Of a DNA stretch of 64,000 nucleotides, positions 1 to 11,847 are shown piece by piece. Source of the DNA: Blastocystis hominis (lineage: Eukaryota > Sar > Bigyra > Opalinata > Blastocystidae); assembly GCF_000151665.1 (NCBI RefSeq), contig NW_013171827.1:889066-953065 (forward strand), given 5' to 3'. The position numbers and the translations under genes are program-made. The notes under the pieces are model-generated. The model was not told the origin of the DNA and searched no databases. It was given only the letters and a program-made list of their open reading frames with translations. How positions within the stretch are numbered: the stretch's first letter is position 1; each line of letters opens with the position of its first letter.

Positions 1-841
1 TCTGTATTGTGTAATATACAGAAAACAGAGTCCTTATCTGTTCGCTTCTCGTTACTCTGACTCATGTTTAGTTGGCTTTTTATACATTCCTTTGTGTGGG
101 TCCTATCATTCTATTATGTTCGATGGGTTTATCAGTTCAAGAACCGACCGGGGTACTGTTATCTCGTGGGATATGCGTTTTGTACGTTTTGCTTTTTGAT
201 CAATATCATTTTCATCATATGTTCGATTGTTTCCATGATGTAGAATTTCGTTTTGATGCTAATGTAGAAAACAAGTTGTGTGGTGGTACATTATTATTCT
301 GATATGCTGTATCTTCCAAAGCATTTGTATTCGAACTCGAATCTTTACTCCCTATAGACTGGATGCTTCTCACTTGGGACATCTTCAAAATCGCCTCCAT
401 TTCGGTTTCCAACTACGACGAATCTTATTCCCTGCTCTCTCTTCTTCGACTCTCTTGGATCTCTGAGGTTTTGATTCTCCACTCAATCCCAATTTAGGAA
501 TTAAAGCGAACCAACAAGATCGTTTCAGTGAGTTTATTAACTCTCTTTTGTCTCGGTCAATTCGGTGTCTCTCTCTATTCTCACTGCGAGTCTTCGGTTT
601 CCTGGTTCTCTCTGGGTCTTTCCGGTCTGTTCCTCCTGTACCTGCCTCCATCGAATTCCATCGAACTCTAGAACCACACTGTTGTTCCTTCCCCTCTATG
701 GATGCCAGACCCGAACGATTTGGCTTCGCCGCGTGCTGGTCGTGCTGATTCCGATGACGCAGCTGGCCTTCGGAATTCTATCGAACTGTTATTTTAACCG
801 ATTGGTGTGCTCTGCGAACAGAGGATTGTGCGATTCGAGGA
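1..841. other. No supported gene
   Basis: Several short open frames exist on both strands but none shows a recognisable domain, and I could not chain them convincingly through micro-introns. A weakly coding-looking stretch from about 702 may be an upstream exon of the small ORF at 842, but the splice phases I tried did not fit. I see no RNA gene or repeat here. Confidence 0.4.
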
Positions 842-1030
842 ATGAATTCATTGTGTAGAAGCGTGTTGGCGAAGGGAGAGAGCGTGCTGCTCACGCTGTG
901 CAGCGGCTTCGGCTTGCTGGTTGCGCTGCTTACGACGAAGGAGTACGATTTGTATAGTAAGGACTTTGACGAGCTGAACGCCCAAACAGAAGAGCGGATC
1001 AATCAGATCTTGCAGCACACGATTGTGTAG
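842..1030 (+). CDS. Possible last exon of a small membrane protein
   Basis: This open frame of 62 codons ends at 1028-1030. It contains a hydrophobic stretch (about residues 14-30, rich in Leu, Val and Gly) followed by a polar tail rich in Asp, Glu and Asn. It keeps an open frame upstream to about 821, so it may be a 3' exon whose start lies further left. I do not recognise a family. It faces the convergent 3' end of the TBC-domain gene at 1247. It could be non-coding. Confidence 0.25.
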   Translation: MNSLCRSVLAKGESVLLTLCSGFGLLVALLTTKEYDLYSKDFDELNAQTEERINQILQHTIV

Positions 1031-1128
1031 AGAAGAGAGATGAGATGATCTGACCCGTTCTTTGTAGATCAGGTCAGTTCGCTTGCTCCTATTGGCGTTG
1101 TTGTTGTTGTTGTTGCTGTTGTTTTTTG

Positions 1129-1136
1129 AACAAACA
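1129..1136 (-). promoter_or_regulatory. TGTTTGTT 3'-end motif
   Basis: On the minus strand this reads TGTTTGTT, the motif known to lie just downstream of poly(A) sites in Blastocystis. It sits downstream of the TBC-domain gene, so it probably marks that gene's transcript end. The assignment rests on motif identity and position only. Confidence 0.4.
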
Positions 1137-1246
1137 ATCCACTCTAAGAACACTTGAAAGAGGAGCAGAGATCGCTCCTTCATTAGCTGAGAAAGCTGAA
1201 TGCGAAGAGAAAGTCGCTGCGTATTGTTATCTTCCAGATCTACTTC

Positions 1247-2943
1247 TCACTCCCTTCTTTCATTCCCACTTTCGATCCGTTCTGAAATTCGCTTTTTCAG
1301 CGAAGCCAAATCAGCTTCCACCTGCTGAATGCATTCTTCCAAGACGGAAATCTGGTTTACATACTCCGAAAGATTCGCTTGTTGACCAAGCTTGACCAGC
1401 CTCACATACGACCTCTCCGCCTTCGCTTTCTTTTGATTCAAATCGCCCAACTCGTCGGTGAATCGCGTCTCATCGAGGAGATTGTTTCGAAGATCGTTCC
1501 GAAGCAGCACTTCCTCGTCGTGAATGTTTTTGATTCGCTCCAGCAGCACGCGGATGTCGGATGACAACTGCTCGTGCTTCACTTTGCACTCCTCCGACAT
1601 TCTACATCTCAAACCGAGCAGCGAATGGCGAACGTCACGCGGCATCGATCCGAGAACTCACTATACAACTGTACATACGAAACCCGATCAATCTGCAGAT
1701 CATTTCTCGACTCCTCCCCCACATCATGCAATGAAATCATGGTTTTAAAGAAGGCTTGCACTTCCTTTTCTTTTTGCAGATGCGAGAGACCCACATCATG
1801 GATAAAGCTCGATATCTGAACCAAATCGCTCTGTAAAATGATCTTTTTATACTGCAGCAGCAACGCCATGGTGACTCGAAAGAGGCCTGAGATTCCCACG
1901 ATAAACAAATAGTCCCAGATCCGGAACACCAACGAAAACGGCATGTTGTTCGAAAAAAGCGGAATGAACCACCGGGTGACGATGATTGACAAGTCAAAAC
2001 CGAGCGATTCTAAATGATCGCGAAGATCCGGAGCATAGCGACTAGGGAACAAAAGGAAAGCTAGCTGTACTCTAAATACTTTCGTAAAACAAACACGAAT
2101 AAAGGGAGGTCTGGAAAGCCATACCCCCACAACCGAACCATCTGCAACCGATCAATCAGTAAAGACATGATCTCGTACATTTGGTTTCGGATATCTTCTG
2201 TGTCCAAACTACGTTCAACTAAAAAAGGCGATGGCCCACTTTCGAATTCGATATTGCAGTTCATCTGTGTCATTATCACTATAGTAGCCGTTTAGCTCGG
2301 GATCGACTAGAGCGATCATGATCGTTCCAGCGACGTAGTTCATTCCTTGGCAGTAGCCAAGTCCAAAATAATTGTCGCTCACTTTGCGAAGGACAGATTC
2401 TAAAATTGACTGGCCACCGTTCTCTTTGTGGCGGAATAAAAGGTGATGAGGAAAAGTGCGACAAACATCACGTGAAATCTCACCTTCGTTCTTATTCAAA
2501 AAGGGATTATACCATCTATATACTCGTCCTTCATTAGCCGCTCTCCGTGATAATGAGGGACAATATTGGTGAGAATGTCATCACGAAACTCAAAGCAATA
2601 ATTGTCCTTACTAATAGGATAGAGTACTTCAGTAGAGTAGAGCTTCAAAACAAGCTCCCAGAAACTACCCATCAGAAAAACACCAGAAGCACAATACTGC
2701 GGAATAAAACGATTTGGTTTGCACGGATAGCGTAAAAAGGGCAGAATATTCTCGGGTTTACCCAATCCTATGCGTTACTGTTCACTGTCCGCATTCCACT
2801 CTTTCGAGATTGAATTCCGATTTTGCATAGGGAGATAAAGTCAAATCGCTACAATCAAACGAAACTCGCTCGAAGCCTACATCGAAGAAACTTGAAGACA
2901 AGCTGATGACTTCAAATACCTTCTCAGACCTAGACTTCTCCAT
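1247..2943 (-). CDS. TBC-domain Rab GTPase-activating protein
   Basis: This is a spliced minus-strand gene starting at an ATG at 2943-2941. I infer six GT-AG micro-introns: 2849-2880, 2768-2799, 2484-2512, 2209-2239, 2042-2070 and 1602-1633 (29-32 nt each); each restores the frame. The spliced protein shows the TBC arginine-finger motif ISRDVCRTFP and the glutamine-finger motif YCQGMNY, the two catalytic elements of dual-finger RabGAPs. It also has the later TBC helices (FVLRKY, RWFIPLF, RIWDYLF) and a C-terminal coiled coil encoded around 1250-1600. TBC proteins stimulate GTP hydrolysis by Rab proteins in vesicle traffic. The stop at 1247 is the simplest reading; one further intron (34 nt, starting GTGAGA) could move the end to about 1183. 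The upstream PIG-L gene ends only 33 bp away on the same strand. Confidence 0.85.
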
Positions 2944-2976
2944 TAGTGATCGAGTTGATTGGTAATAAAAGAAAAC

Positions 2977-3765
2977 TTAAACTAAACAAACATACAAACA
3001 CAATTCATTCCACACATTGACATAGGAATAGCACGAAAACAACACGAACAGACGACGATACCACAGAAATTGGGTACGGTGCAAGGACATGGCTCTCCAG
3101 CTCATGAGTGGAGACCACACACGAAATGTGTAAGCAGAGCTCATTTGAAATGGACCCAAATATTTGGTGAGCAAGTTTGCAGATTTCAAATATCTTACAG
3201 AAATGTTATTGTTTGAGCAGTAGCTTGCGACTGCAGAATGTGCAGATATATGGTTCACATGACCCGACACCCCAAAGGCATCAAAGGTGAAAATCTATTG
3301 AAGAGTAGAAATTGAAAATACTTCCATAACGTTCCATTTTTCGACAGCAGATTGAAGGATCTGGACAGTTTTTGTTTCATTCCAGGTGAGAGTCGGAGAA
3401 TCCTGAATAGAATGATCGTGAACAATCTGAATATGGGTAGGGTCAACGGACAAGAAAGTTAGGGCAGAAAGTAACTCTTTTTCACGAATGTCTCCCAAAC
3501 CTTCGAAATCCCCTTCATATCAATCATGTGCACCTTTAATACCATTCGTATAATACAAAAAGTAAAGTGTGGACTTGTTCAGAGCGAGGATGGTGGGGAT
3601 CTAGTGATAAACACTGATTACTTCTACCATAAACATGGACTCATCGTCCGGATGTGCCAACACAAACAAACAATTGTGATCGGGAACGATTGGCTTTTTC
3701 ACTCTCACTAGAGCCCCCGATAACCACACCGCAAGAATGGCCAGGATTCCAAAAACCCGATTCAT
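2977..3765 (-). CDS. PIGL: N-acetylglucosaminyl-phosphatidylinositol de-N-acetylase (PIG-L family)
   Basis: This enzyme removes acetate from GlcNAc-PI, the second step of GPI-anchor synthesis on the cytosolic face of the ER. The first exon encodes a hydrophobic N-terminal anchor followed by AHPDDESMF, the metal-binding signature of the PIG-L/LmbE family. A later HVNHIS supplies the HxxH-type ligand. Three introns (3601-3627, 3513-3542, 3295-3321; 27-30 nt) join the exons in frame, giving the typical PIG-L order and a family-like length. The start ATG at 3765 lies 59 bp from the divergent start at 3825. The 3' end is odd: a TGTTTGTT motif (2985-2992) lies before the encoded TAA (2977-2979), so cleavage there could make the stop codon by polyadenylation. 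Confidence 0.88.
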
Positions 3766-3824
3766 AATTCGTTTTTGTTCACTTCGTACACTTGAAGTAT
3801 GTTCAGTACATTTTTATTTTTGAA

Positions 3825-5201
3825 ATGCCTTCCAGAACGGAATTGTATGACATTCTTGGAGTATCTAAAGATGCAACTGATGCGGAAATCAAGGTTGTGA
3901 TGATAACCTTCACTGAAAGATAGAAAGCATACCGATCCAAAGCTTTAAAATACCATCCAGATAAAAATCCAGGCGATAAAGAGGCCGAGAAGAAGGTATT
4001 TCTGTCAATACTGTTGAACTTCAGTTTGTGGCGATCAAAGAGGCGTATGATATATTATCCGACCCACGCAAAAGGGTAGTTTGTCAGTTTGCGTTGTGAT
4101 GTAGGCACTTTATGACAAGATGGGAAAAGAGGCAGTCGATATGATGGACAATCCGTCTAACATTTCTCAGGAGACATTCATGGCGATGTTGCGAACCTCC
4201 TCAGTTTCCATACGTTGTTCTATTTTTTCGCTCCTTTTGTTTTTGCTTCTCGGGTCGATATGGTTCGTTTGTACACAGCACTGACAGAAATCAAATATAG
4301 TAACATTGTGCATGCGGATCGATGAATGGATAACTTGGCCATGGTGGGTCGTTATGCTGCCAGCCTTTGTCGTGGATGCATTTTTACTCTACATGTGCAT
4401 CGGCACTTTCCCCATTCTTTTTGCAAAAATGAAGGAAAACAGAACACTGGATGAGTCGGAGCGTCTCCCGATTTCCTACCCGCTCCTCATGAACATCAAT
4501 GTCATCATCTTTGTGGTGGCCCAGATCTGCTTCGTGCTGTGTCTCGACAAGGTTTGGAAGGTGAACTTCACGACCGCCCTCATTCCCTACTTCATCTACG
4601 CTCTCAAATATATCTACATGCCGTTTTTGAATTCCTACGAGGGGCAGAACAAACTCCGAGACTTCTTCGACGAGTTCTCGAACGTGATTATCGCGCTCAC
4701 CGTCTATCTGGTGGCCGCGAAGCACGATGGGATCATCAGCTGGGACTGGGAGCTCACCTTCCTGTTCGTGTGGATCTACTACGGACTGCAGATTTTGGTG
4801 GCGCAGTGCATGCGATGCGGCCTGCAGGCGACGGGAACGGAGGTGTGGATGGGAAGAGAGACTGAACAGTAGGAGGGAGGGCTGCTCTCGATGGCTCTGG
4901 GCTGTCACACGTGTGTGACCATCGTGAAGATCCTCGTGGCGGTGTGTTTGTTGATGAAGATCTCGGGGAAATGGAACTGGAAGTTCACTTGGTTCGCCAT
5001 CCCCGTAGCGATCATTGTAAGCGAAAAGGGAGGATTGGACCGTAGGCGTTGTGCTTCGCCTCGATGTTCCTCTGTTCGGTGAGCGCTGTGCTGTTTGGAA
5101 ATGGCGGAGTCGTGATGGAAGATCCTTCCGATTTTAAGGAGCCATTTGAACCCACGCAAGCGACGACTGTTTCAATGGAGACCTCTGTGGATATCGACTA
5201 A
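3825..5201 (+). CDS. J-domain (DnaJ-like) multi-pass membrane protein
   Basis: The N-terminus is a complete J-domain of about 65 residues with the HPD motif in the loop ([12 protein letters not shown]), the site that stimulates Hsp70 ATPase. It is followed by a hydrophobic segment and then several long hydrophobic segments over the rest of the protein, so this is a membrane-anchored co-chaperone, possibly of the ER. Six introns keep one frame: 3894-3923, 3996-4024, 4076-4104, 4271-4300, 4843-4872 and 5017-5045 (29-30 nt). The intron at 4843-4872 ends in TAG, which otherwise looks like a stop codon. The TAA at 5199-5201 is 11 bp from the convergent reductase gene. I do not know a named orthologue for this J-domain plus multi-TM layout. 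Confidence 0.8.
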
Positions 5202-5212
5202 TTCTTCTTTGT

Positions 5213-6303
5213 TCAACAAACACGCAACGCCACGTTCTCTCCATCCCACAGATCCTTCCATGTGAAGGGTGCTGGGAGCAGGAAAGCGCCATTGCAGAAT
5301 CGATGATGCCGATCCATCGCTCGAATCTCTCTCATCTCCTCCTCCGTCAATTCGAAATCGAACACGTCGCAGTTCTGCACGATTCGCTCAGGCGACGAGG
5401 ACTTTGGAATGCACACCGTGCCTCTCTGAATCGCCCAGCGAATCATCACCTGCGCTGTCGACTTGTCGTATTTCTCTGCGATCGTTCGGAGAATGGGATG
5501 TTTCATGAGCGGTTCTTCTCGCTGGCCTGTAGCATTCGCGGATCCGCCGAGTGGATAATACGCGGTCAGGAAGATGCCCTGTGAATCACAGAATTCTTTC
5601 AGCTCCCATTGCTGTAAATAGGGGTGGAGTTCGACTTGATTCATGGCAGGCTTGATCGTGCAGAAGGAGAGCAAATCCTTCAGTTTCTTCGTTGTGAAGT
5701 TCGACACACCAATGGAACGAGCTAGTCCGCTTTCTTTCAGTTTCTCCATTGCACCCCAGGTTTCTTTCAAATTCTCAATCTGATAACCCAAACGACGACC
5801 CGGTTCATCGGGCTGAGTACCATTGTAGTCAAAGAAATATCCCTCTTGACGTTTCTTTTCTTCGTCTTCGGGCAGATTGCATGCACCTGGCCAGTGAATG
5901 AGGTAGAGATCAATGTAGTCGGTCTGAAGGTCCGAAAGACATTGCCGAATAGCCTTCTCAACGTTCTCTTTCTTCCAGTCCACCACCCAGAGTTTGGTGG
6001 TAATGAAAAGATCTTCACGCTTCACCAGTCCTTCTTCGATACATTGCTTTATCGCAGTCCCGATTGCTTTGCCATTATTCTGGAAGTTAAAGACTTTTGG
6101 GTGAATGGAAAGGATATGTAGTAGGAGGCAGTATCAATCATGCGGTATCCACATTTGATGGCGGCTGTTACGCATTTGATGGTTATTTCGTCGGTTGTTT
6201 CCCAAGTTCTATTCATGAAGTGGACTGTTTAAAAGCACCCCAAACCGATCACAGGCATCTCATATCCAGAATTGAGTTTTACCGTGGAAGTCAAATCCAG
6301 CAT
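5213..6303 (-). CDS. Aldo/keto reductase (aldose reductase-like)
   Basis: A cytosolic NADPH-dependent carbonyl reductase of the AKR superfamily. The ATG at 6303 begins an N-terminal strand ending in MPVIGLG. A 30-nt GT-AG intron (6209-6238) and a 38-nt intron (6080-6117) then join exons giving the IDTASYY signature with the catalytic Asp and Tyr, TTKLWV with the catalytic Lys, LIHWPG with the His, and the C-terminal IPKSSSPERI cofactor motif. The length of about 320 residues is normal for the family. The second intron has U12-type sequences (see separate entry). The last codons overlap a TGTTTGTT motif (5215-5222), so polyadenylation may replace the encoded TGA. The gene is convergent with the J-domain gene. 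Confidence 0.9.
6080..6117 (-). other. Putative U12-type (minor spliceosome) intron
   Basis: Read on the minus strand, this 38-nt interval starts ATATCCTTT, the canonical U12 5' splice site. It contains TCTTTAAC, close to the U12 branch-point consensus, and ends TTCCAG about ten bases later. Removing it joins TAC TAC to AAT AAT GGC in phase 0 and restores the aldo/keto reductase signature with the correct residue spacing. No GT-AG alternative in this interval restores the frame. Confidence 0.7.
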
Positions 6304-7323
6304 AGTAACAAAATATGGTAAATTGGGTTGAAGTGTACAATTGTTGATCATTTGACATGATATTGAATAGGAGTGGGTAACTAAGATGGAGTCTAGTAAG
6401 AAGGATAACGAGTCTGGTTGTTTTGAGGTAAGAGATAAGAAACTTAGGTTTTGGCTTTTATGAGTTGTTTTTCATTATAGCTGAATGTTGAAAATAGTCT
6501 TGCATGATATATCATAAGATTGAACATTGATAAGATGATTTGCAGAGTAATAATGCAAGCAATAGTTGTGACTCTTGAGTGAATAATAAATAAACGAATG
6601 ACAATAGGAAGTAAGAAATTAAATATGGATCATGGATATATGGTATATGTATGAACGTGATGAGTAGCGAGGAATAGATCAGAACCATATGGAGATAGTA
6701 AAAAGCCAGTGAAGACACTAGAAATGAATTCCTTGTACAAAATGAATCACTTCCAACAAAAAAGGGTTGATCATCCGATATAGCTGATAGTTCTTTTACA
6801 TATTAACTCTAATTATTCTATCCTTGCTCTTGATGGGTAATGCAAACTCAGTTGTCTTTCATATACTATTTTTACCAGTAAGCATAAATATACATAAAGA
6901 AAATTGAAATGATGGTAATAAAAAAGTGAATTGATGCTCATTTTTATTAGTTCACATTTTCTTTTATAATCAGTTATTACCAATCGCTAGAATCTATAAA
7001 ATGAAAATAGGATGGTAAAAAGGTTGAAGGTTGGTAATTCAAGGTTAATATACCATATTCACTCCTATATAATGGAACAATATCAGTAAATAAACCAAGT
7101 ATCGTTTGAATTATTAGCGTGTAGTGAATCGTGCTTGTTTGTCGAAAATGTGAAAAACGAATTCACTACTATAAAACAAATCATATTCAAACGAATGGTT
7201 AAGAAGCAAAAAGGATAATTCGTCTAACCAAAACAAGCAAAGGTATATCGTTATTCTAAACTACTCTAAGGTATAAAACAGATGAATGTTATTTTGTAAT
7301 ATTTCTGTATTATGAGTGACAAT
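6304..7323. other. AT-rich region, no gene seen
   Basis: Between the reductase start and the duplicated segment the DNA becomes markedly AT-rich, with short open frames broken by many stops in all frames. I see no domain, RNA gene or inverted terminal repeat. It marks the change from compact host genes to the repeat-rich region. Confidence 0.6.
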
Positions 7324-7503
7324 ACTGTGTGAGTAAACCTTTCTATTTAACTAACGATAGGTCATCCATATAATATAATTCTTAAAACTACAGTAACTCA
7401 CAAGGCTCAATAGAAAAATCGAATCGATGCTCTTGTACAATAATTATTGATTATCAAGAAATCGTTATAACAATATATAACTACACAAAACACAAAAATT
7501 TAA
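7324..7503 (+). repeat. Upstream flank of MORN/LRR gene, copy 1
   Basis: This flank is almost identical to 32396-32575. The match begins at ACTGTGTGAG and runs through the ATG. In copy 2 the same sequence follows immediately after the right terminus of element 1, so this is the left edge of the tandemly duplicated segment. It probably holds the promoter of the gene; the start codon sits in TTTAAATG. Confidence 0.8.
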
Positions 7504-10500
7504 ATGAGTAATTTGACAAAAGGCGGAAAACTTGCTTCTAACATAGAATTAGCTTCAATTAAAGTCGAAGGTGGTGGAAACGGCGACGCTGATAATTGGT
7601 GGGAATATAATGTCTCTGAACAGTTTCCTATAAAGTCCGTGAAGGAAGAAAATGGAAAAGCACGTATTGAAGTAGATAAGCCTCACGAAGGCTGTACGAT
7701 AAGAACAACTCTTAAAAACTCAAAAATGGATGGTGAATCAAGTATCTATTCCAAGAAGAACATATTGATGGCAAGTTTGACTTTTGTGGAAGGAACAGCT
7801 TGTGGACCTTGCACAATCTATAAGAATGGCTTGGTATACTTTCGAGGTTATTTTAAGAATGGACGTCGGGAAGGTCGAGGAAAAGAATATGACAGAAATG
7901 GGAATTTGATATCTGATGGATTTTATTCGAAAGGTGAGAAACTGAATATAGAACCATTATCAGAAATGGGAAAAGAAGGCTATTGGAAAGAGTGTGATGA
8001 AAATGGTAAATTGATTCGAATTTGTCAAAAAGATGATTTCGGAAACAATGAAGGATATTGTTATTATTACAATAATGAAGGAAAGAATCTAGATAGATTA
8101 GTTCATTTTAAAAATGGATCTGAAAGTTTATACAGTGGATTATTCAAATTATATGATGCATCTCATAAAGTATGGTTTGAAGGTAATTTTGAAAGTGGAT
8201 ATCGCGAAGGTCGAGGAAAAGAATATGACAGAAATGGGCAACTTGTTTCTGATGGATATTATTCGAAGGGTAAGAAACTGAATATAGAACCATTATCAGA
8301 AATGGGGAAAAAAGGCTATTGGAAAGAGTGTGATGAAAATGGTAAATTGATTCGAATTTGTCAAAAAGATAAAGAGGGAAACAATGATGGTATGTGTTAT
8401 TCTTATAGTGCTGATAAGATAAGTCGTATTAGTCTATGGAAAGAAGGTAAAGAAGTGGCTCTATTGAAACAATTTAGTTCCAATATAATGACGGAATATA
8501 AAAATGGCCACAAGATATATGAAGGAGAATTCTTGAATGAAATACGAATGTGCTATCCAAGAAATGGAAAAGGTGAAGAATATGACAAAGATGGAGAATC
8601 AATGATATTCCAAGGCAATTATAAGAATGGTAAACGTCATGGAAAAGGAATAGAATATGATAATGGTGTAGCTAAAAAAGAGAGAGAATGGATAATGGGT
8701 CATCGTATGGAAGAAATATGGATTATTCAATCAATAATGATGATTTTAGTAATAGTTTTTATTATAATTAGTTTTAATGTTCAAGTAGTAATTGGTTCTA
8801 TTCTATTGGGCGTGCTATTATTGTATTTCGTGTCTCTCTGGAAATGTCAGGAATGGCTTAGTGAAAGAGTTTGTATATTCTTTGATTTTGACGATTCGAT
8901 TAATAGTTTTATCGAGCGATTTTTAACAGTTGATAAAAAAAGCAAAACGTGTAAATCAAAATACAAGAAAGTTATGAGGAATATACTAGAAAATTGTTAT
9001 TTGTGTATGATTGTTATCTTGGTTATTGTAATTATCATTTTCATTATCTACAGTATAATAGATTACTACTATGGAGGACCACATGGTATTAAAAGTAACC
9101 AAGAATCATACATTGTTGGAAATGGATATGGAAACCAATTTAAACGATTTAAAATATCGAATTATCCAAATCTAAAAACAATCGAGATAGGAGATGATAG
9201 TTTCGGAAAGGCGACTACATTTGTAATCGATGGGTTAAGAAGTCTACAAACTATCAAAATCGGAAGGAATTCATTTACTAGTGTAATAACAATACAATTA
9301 TCAAATTTGAATTCTTTGGAATCAATCGAAATCGGCGATGAATGTTTTGGATCAGTGCAAACATTCCAAATCGATGGATTGAATCGATTGAAAACTATCA
9401 AAATCGGTAGCAATTCATTTACTCAACTGAAGCAATCTAACTGGGACTACGAGAAGGCGGACAACAAATCGAAATCATTCCACATATTGAATTGTGAATC
9501 ATTGGAATCCATTCAAATTGGTCAATACAGCTTCAGTGATTTTGCTGGCGACTTTGAATTGAAGAATCTACCACAATTACAATCCATTCAAATTGGCACA
9601 ATTGGAAGTGTATCACGAAATTTCTATCATAGTTCGTTTGTGATTCGAGGTATTGATATGATAATGAATATTTGAATAATGCATAGATCTTCCAAATCTA
9701 CAATCTATCACCCTAGGTGACTCTGCGTTTGGAAATAGTACTGAATACTGTCTGCACAATCTCAATTCATTAGAAACAGTTGAAATCGGCGATGAACGTT
9801 TTGAATCAGTGAAAACATTCCAAATCGATGGATTGAATCGATTGAAAACTATCAAAATCGGTAGCAATTCATTTAATCAATTGACCACTGATTTCTTGAG
9901 TAATCCTCATTCTGCATCAGAATGGATGGAGAATAGTGATAAATCGAAATCATTTCACATATTGAATTGTGAATCATTGGAATCCATTCAAATTGGTCGA
10001 TATAGTTTTGGTGATTTTGGAGGCGAATTTGAATTGAAGAATCTGCCACAATTACAATCCATTCAAATTGGCACAATTGGAAGTAGTTCAAGCAATTTCT
10101 ATGGTAGTTCATTTGTGATTCGAGGTATTGATATGATAATGAATATTTGAATGATGCATAGATCTTCCAAATCTACAATCCATTACATTAGGTAAATGGG
10201 CATTCGCTGTTTCTGTAACAACAATAATTGAAAGTATTGAATGAATTCGAATGAAATGATTGATGCAGATCTTCCATCATTACAGAAAATTGAACTGAGT
10301 TATTGTGCACTTCGTGGAAGAGATGATGATGATTCATGTTCATTGACACTTCGAAGTAATAATGAGTTGATTGGTTATGATTTGCTTTGTAGATCTTCCA
10401 AATCTAACATCAATAACTTCCAAAGATTGGAGTTTCCAATATCCTCGTGTAGTGACATTGGCAAGTATTTCTGAATATTGAATATTGATAGATTTTAGAT

Positions 10501-10643
10501 ATTCCAAATCTTCAGACTGTCCATCTACCTATTTCATTCCAGAGAGTTCGATCGAAATCAATTTCGAGTATAGTTTGATTGATTTGATTTGATTCATAGA
10601 TGTTCATTGGAGACTCGCTGATCTTGTCGAAATCGATGAGTAA
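7504..10643 (+). CDS. MORN-repeat / two-TM / BspA-like LRR protein, copy 1
   Basis: The long first exon (7504-9649) encodes a variable series of MORN-like repeats (units such as YFKNGRREGRGKEYD), then two strongly hydrophobic segments near residues 405-445 and 495-520. BspA-type leucine-rich repeats follow, built on patterns such as LxxIxIGxxSF. The apparent stop at 9675 lies in an intron. Introns at 9650-9686, 10125-10161, 10234-10268, 10356-10392, 10465-10498 and 10568-10599 (32-37 nt, all phase 1, mostly GTATT...AG) join exons beginning D/N-LP-NLQ-S/T, so the repeats run on in frame to a TAA at 10641. The architecture suggests a membrane protein with repeat domains on opposite sides, a layout common in variable protist surface or signalling proteins. 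Function is unknown. An alternative last intron would open another 75-codon frame to 10824. Confidence 0.75.
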
Positions 10644-11847
10644 TTCCAGCATTGGATCTACACAAATCACTCCATTCCATTCCATTCCACCCAATGATCA
10701 TTGTATATTCAATGCTTACCTTGTTTGTTCCAAAACCCCTTACCGTCACTCTTTGGTCATTGATTTAGGATCCAATCATCGATTGACTCTTTTCCATCAT
10801 CACAACCCAGATTGGTTTAGCTAGCATGTTCCAATCCTTCGTGTAACGATGTTAAGAATGAAAATAAGGAATAATTGAAAAACGAAAAAGCAAAACTGAG
10901 ACAATCGAGTATATTTTAATGTTCAGAATAGAAATGTATTATACTGGGCATCTTTCTCTATTCCAAACGATTGAATTGAGACGATCAAGTGAATTTACTG
11001 GATCGTACTGGATAGTCTCATAAAATAGTTATTTCTCACAAACACTCAGAGACTGGAATTGAGTGTGAATGGAACTTGTTGTTTCGATTTGATTTGTGTG
11101 TATTGTATGAAGACATGCACATAGAATAATCGTATCTAATGGATCTGTCACTATTATGAGAATTGAAACAAATTGCCGATGTATTGTATTAGTATAATCA
11201 GTAACACAATGGATAGAAGAAATAAAGCAGTATGCAAGCGATATAGTTGCTGTATGTAACAAACACCTTATTAAACCTTGTTATAGGAAAATACTATTTA
11301 ACAATAATAATTAGGATAGATTTCACTTATTAATCCTAATCGTCCAATCCATATATTCATTCACTATGTCACCCTGTTGTTATTGCTATTTCTTACTTAT
11401 TGTACTGGCTGTATAAGTGTGCGATACTTGTTGCTATGTTTCTTACCTGTAATATAGAAAAATACAATCTCTATTTCCAACTGTGAGTTAATTATATTTA
11501 GTACTATTATTGTTTTCTATGGTACTTCCACTATTACCCTATCATTATATAAAACCATTTAGACTAACAAGTATATAACAACGATTCTTGTTTGTTATAG
11601 TAATTCTCTATGTGCTATCTCTTGTTCTATTCTTATATTATATGATGAATCAAATAATTCCTACATTAGTTCACATAGCAATTGCCTATGAATCGTAAAC
11701 TTTTGTTTTTCAATCCCTTAGTGTTGTTTCTATGATACTGGTATCCAAAGCGAATGTGAATCTTCTTACTTCTATATTCCATTTGCCATTTTCTTCAAAA
11801 CTGTCTTTTTTCTTGAAAAGGCTTGTATCAACCTACCAAATCATAAT
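10644..11847. other. AT-rich spacer between LRR gene and element 1
   Basis: No convincing gene or RNA is visible. The stretch is nearly identical to 36914-38116, including its non-coding part, so it was duplicated recently along with the gene and the element. It ends at the left terminus of element 1. Confidence 0.6.

Noticed and set aside
1098-1125. TTG/GTT triplet run
   Set aside because: An ordinary microsatellite next to a gene 3' end; no sign of function.
4384-4908. 174-codon minus-strand frame across the J-domain gene
   Set aside because: Antisense shadow of a GC-rich multi-TM exon; no domain and no matching splice structure.
9809-10150. Separate LRR gene fragments downstream of 9675 and 35068
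   Set aside because: They join in frame to the upstream gene when 37-nt GT-AG introns are removed, so they are exons rather than separate genes or pseudogene pieces.
10600-10824. 75-codon frame beginning at the last LRR exon
   Set aside because: The phase-1 intron pattern of all other exons points to the other frame ending at 10643. The frame is conserved in copy 2 only because the whole segment is a recent duplicate. I keep it as a less likely alternative end.
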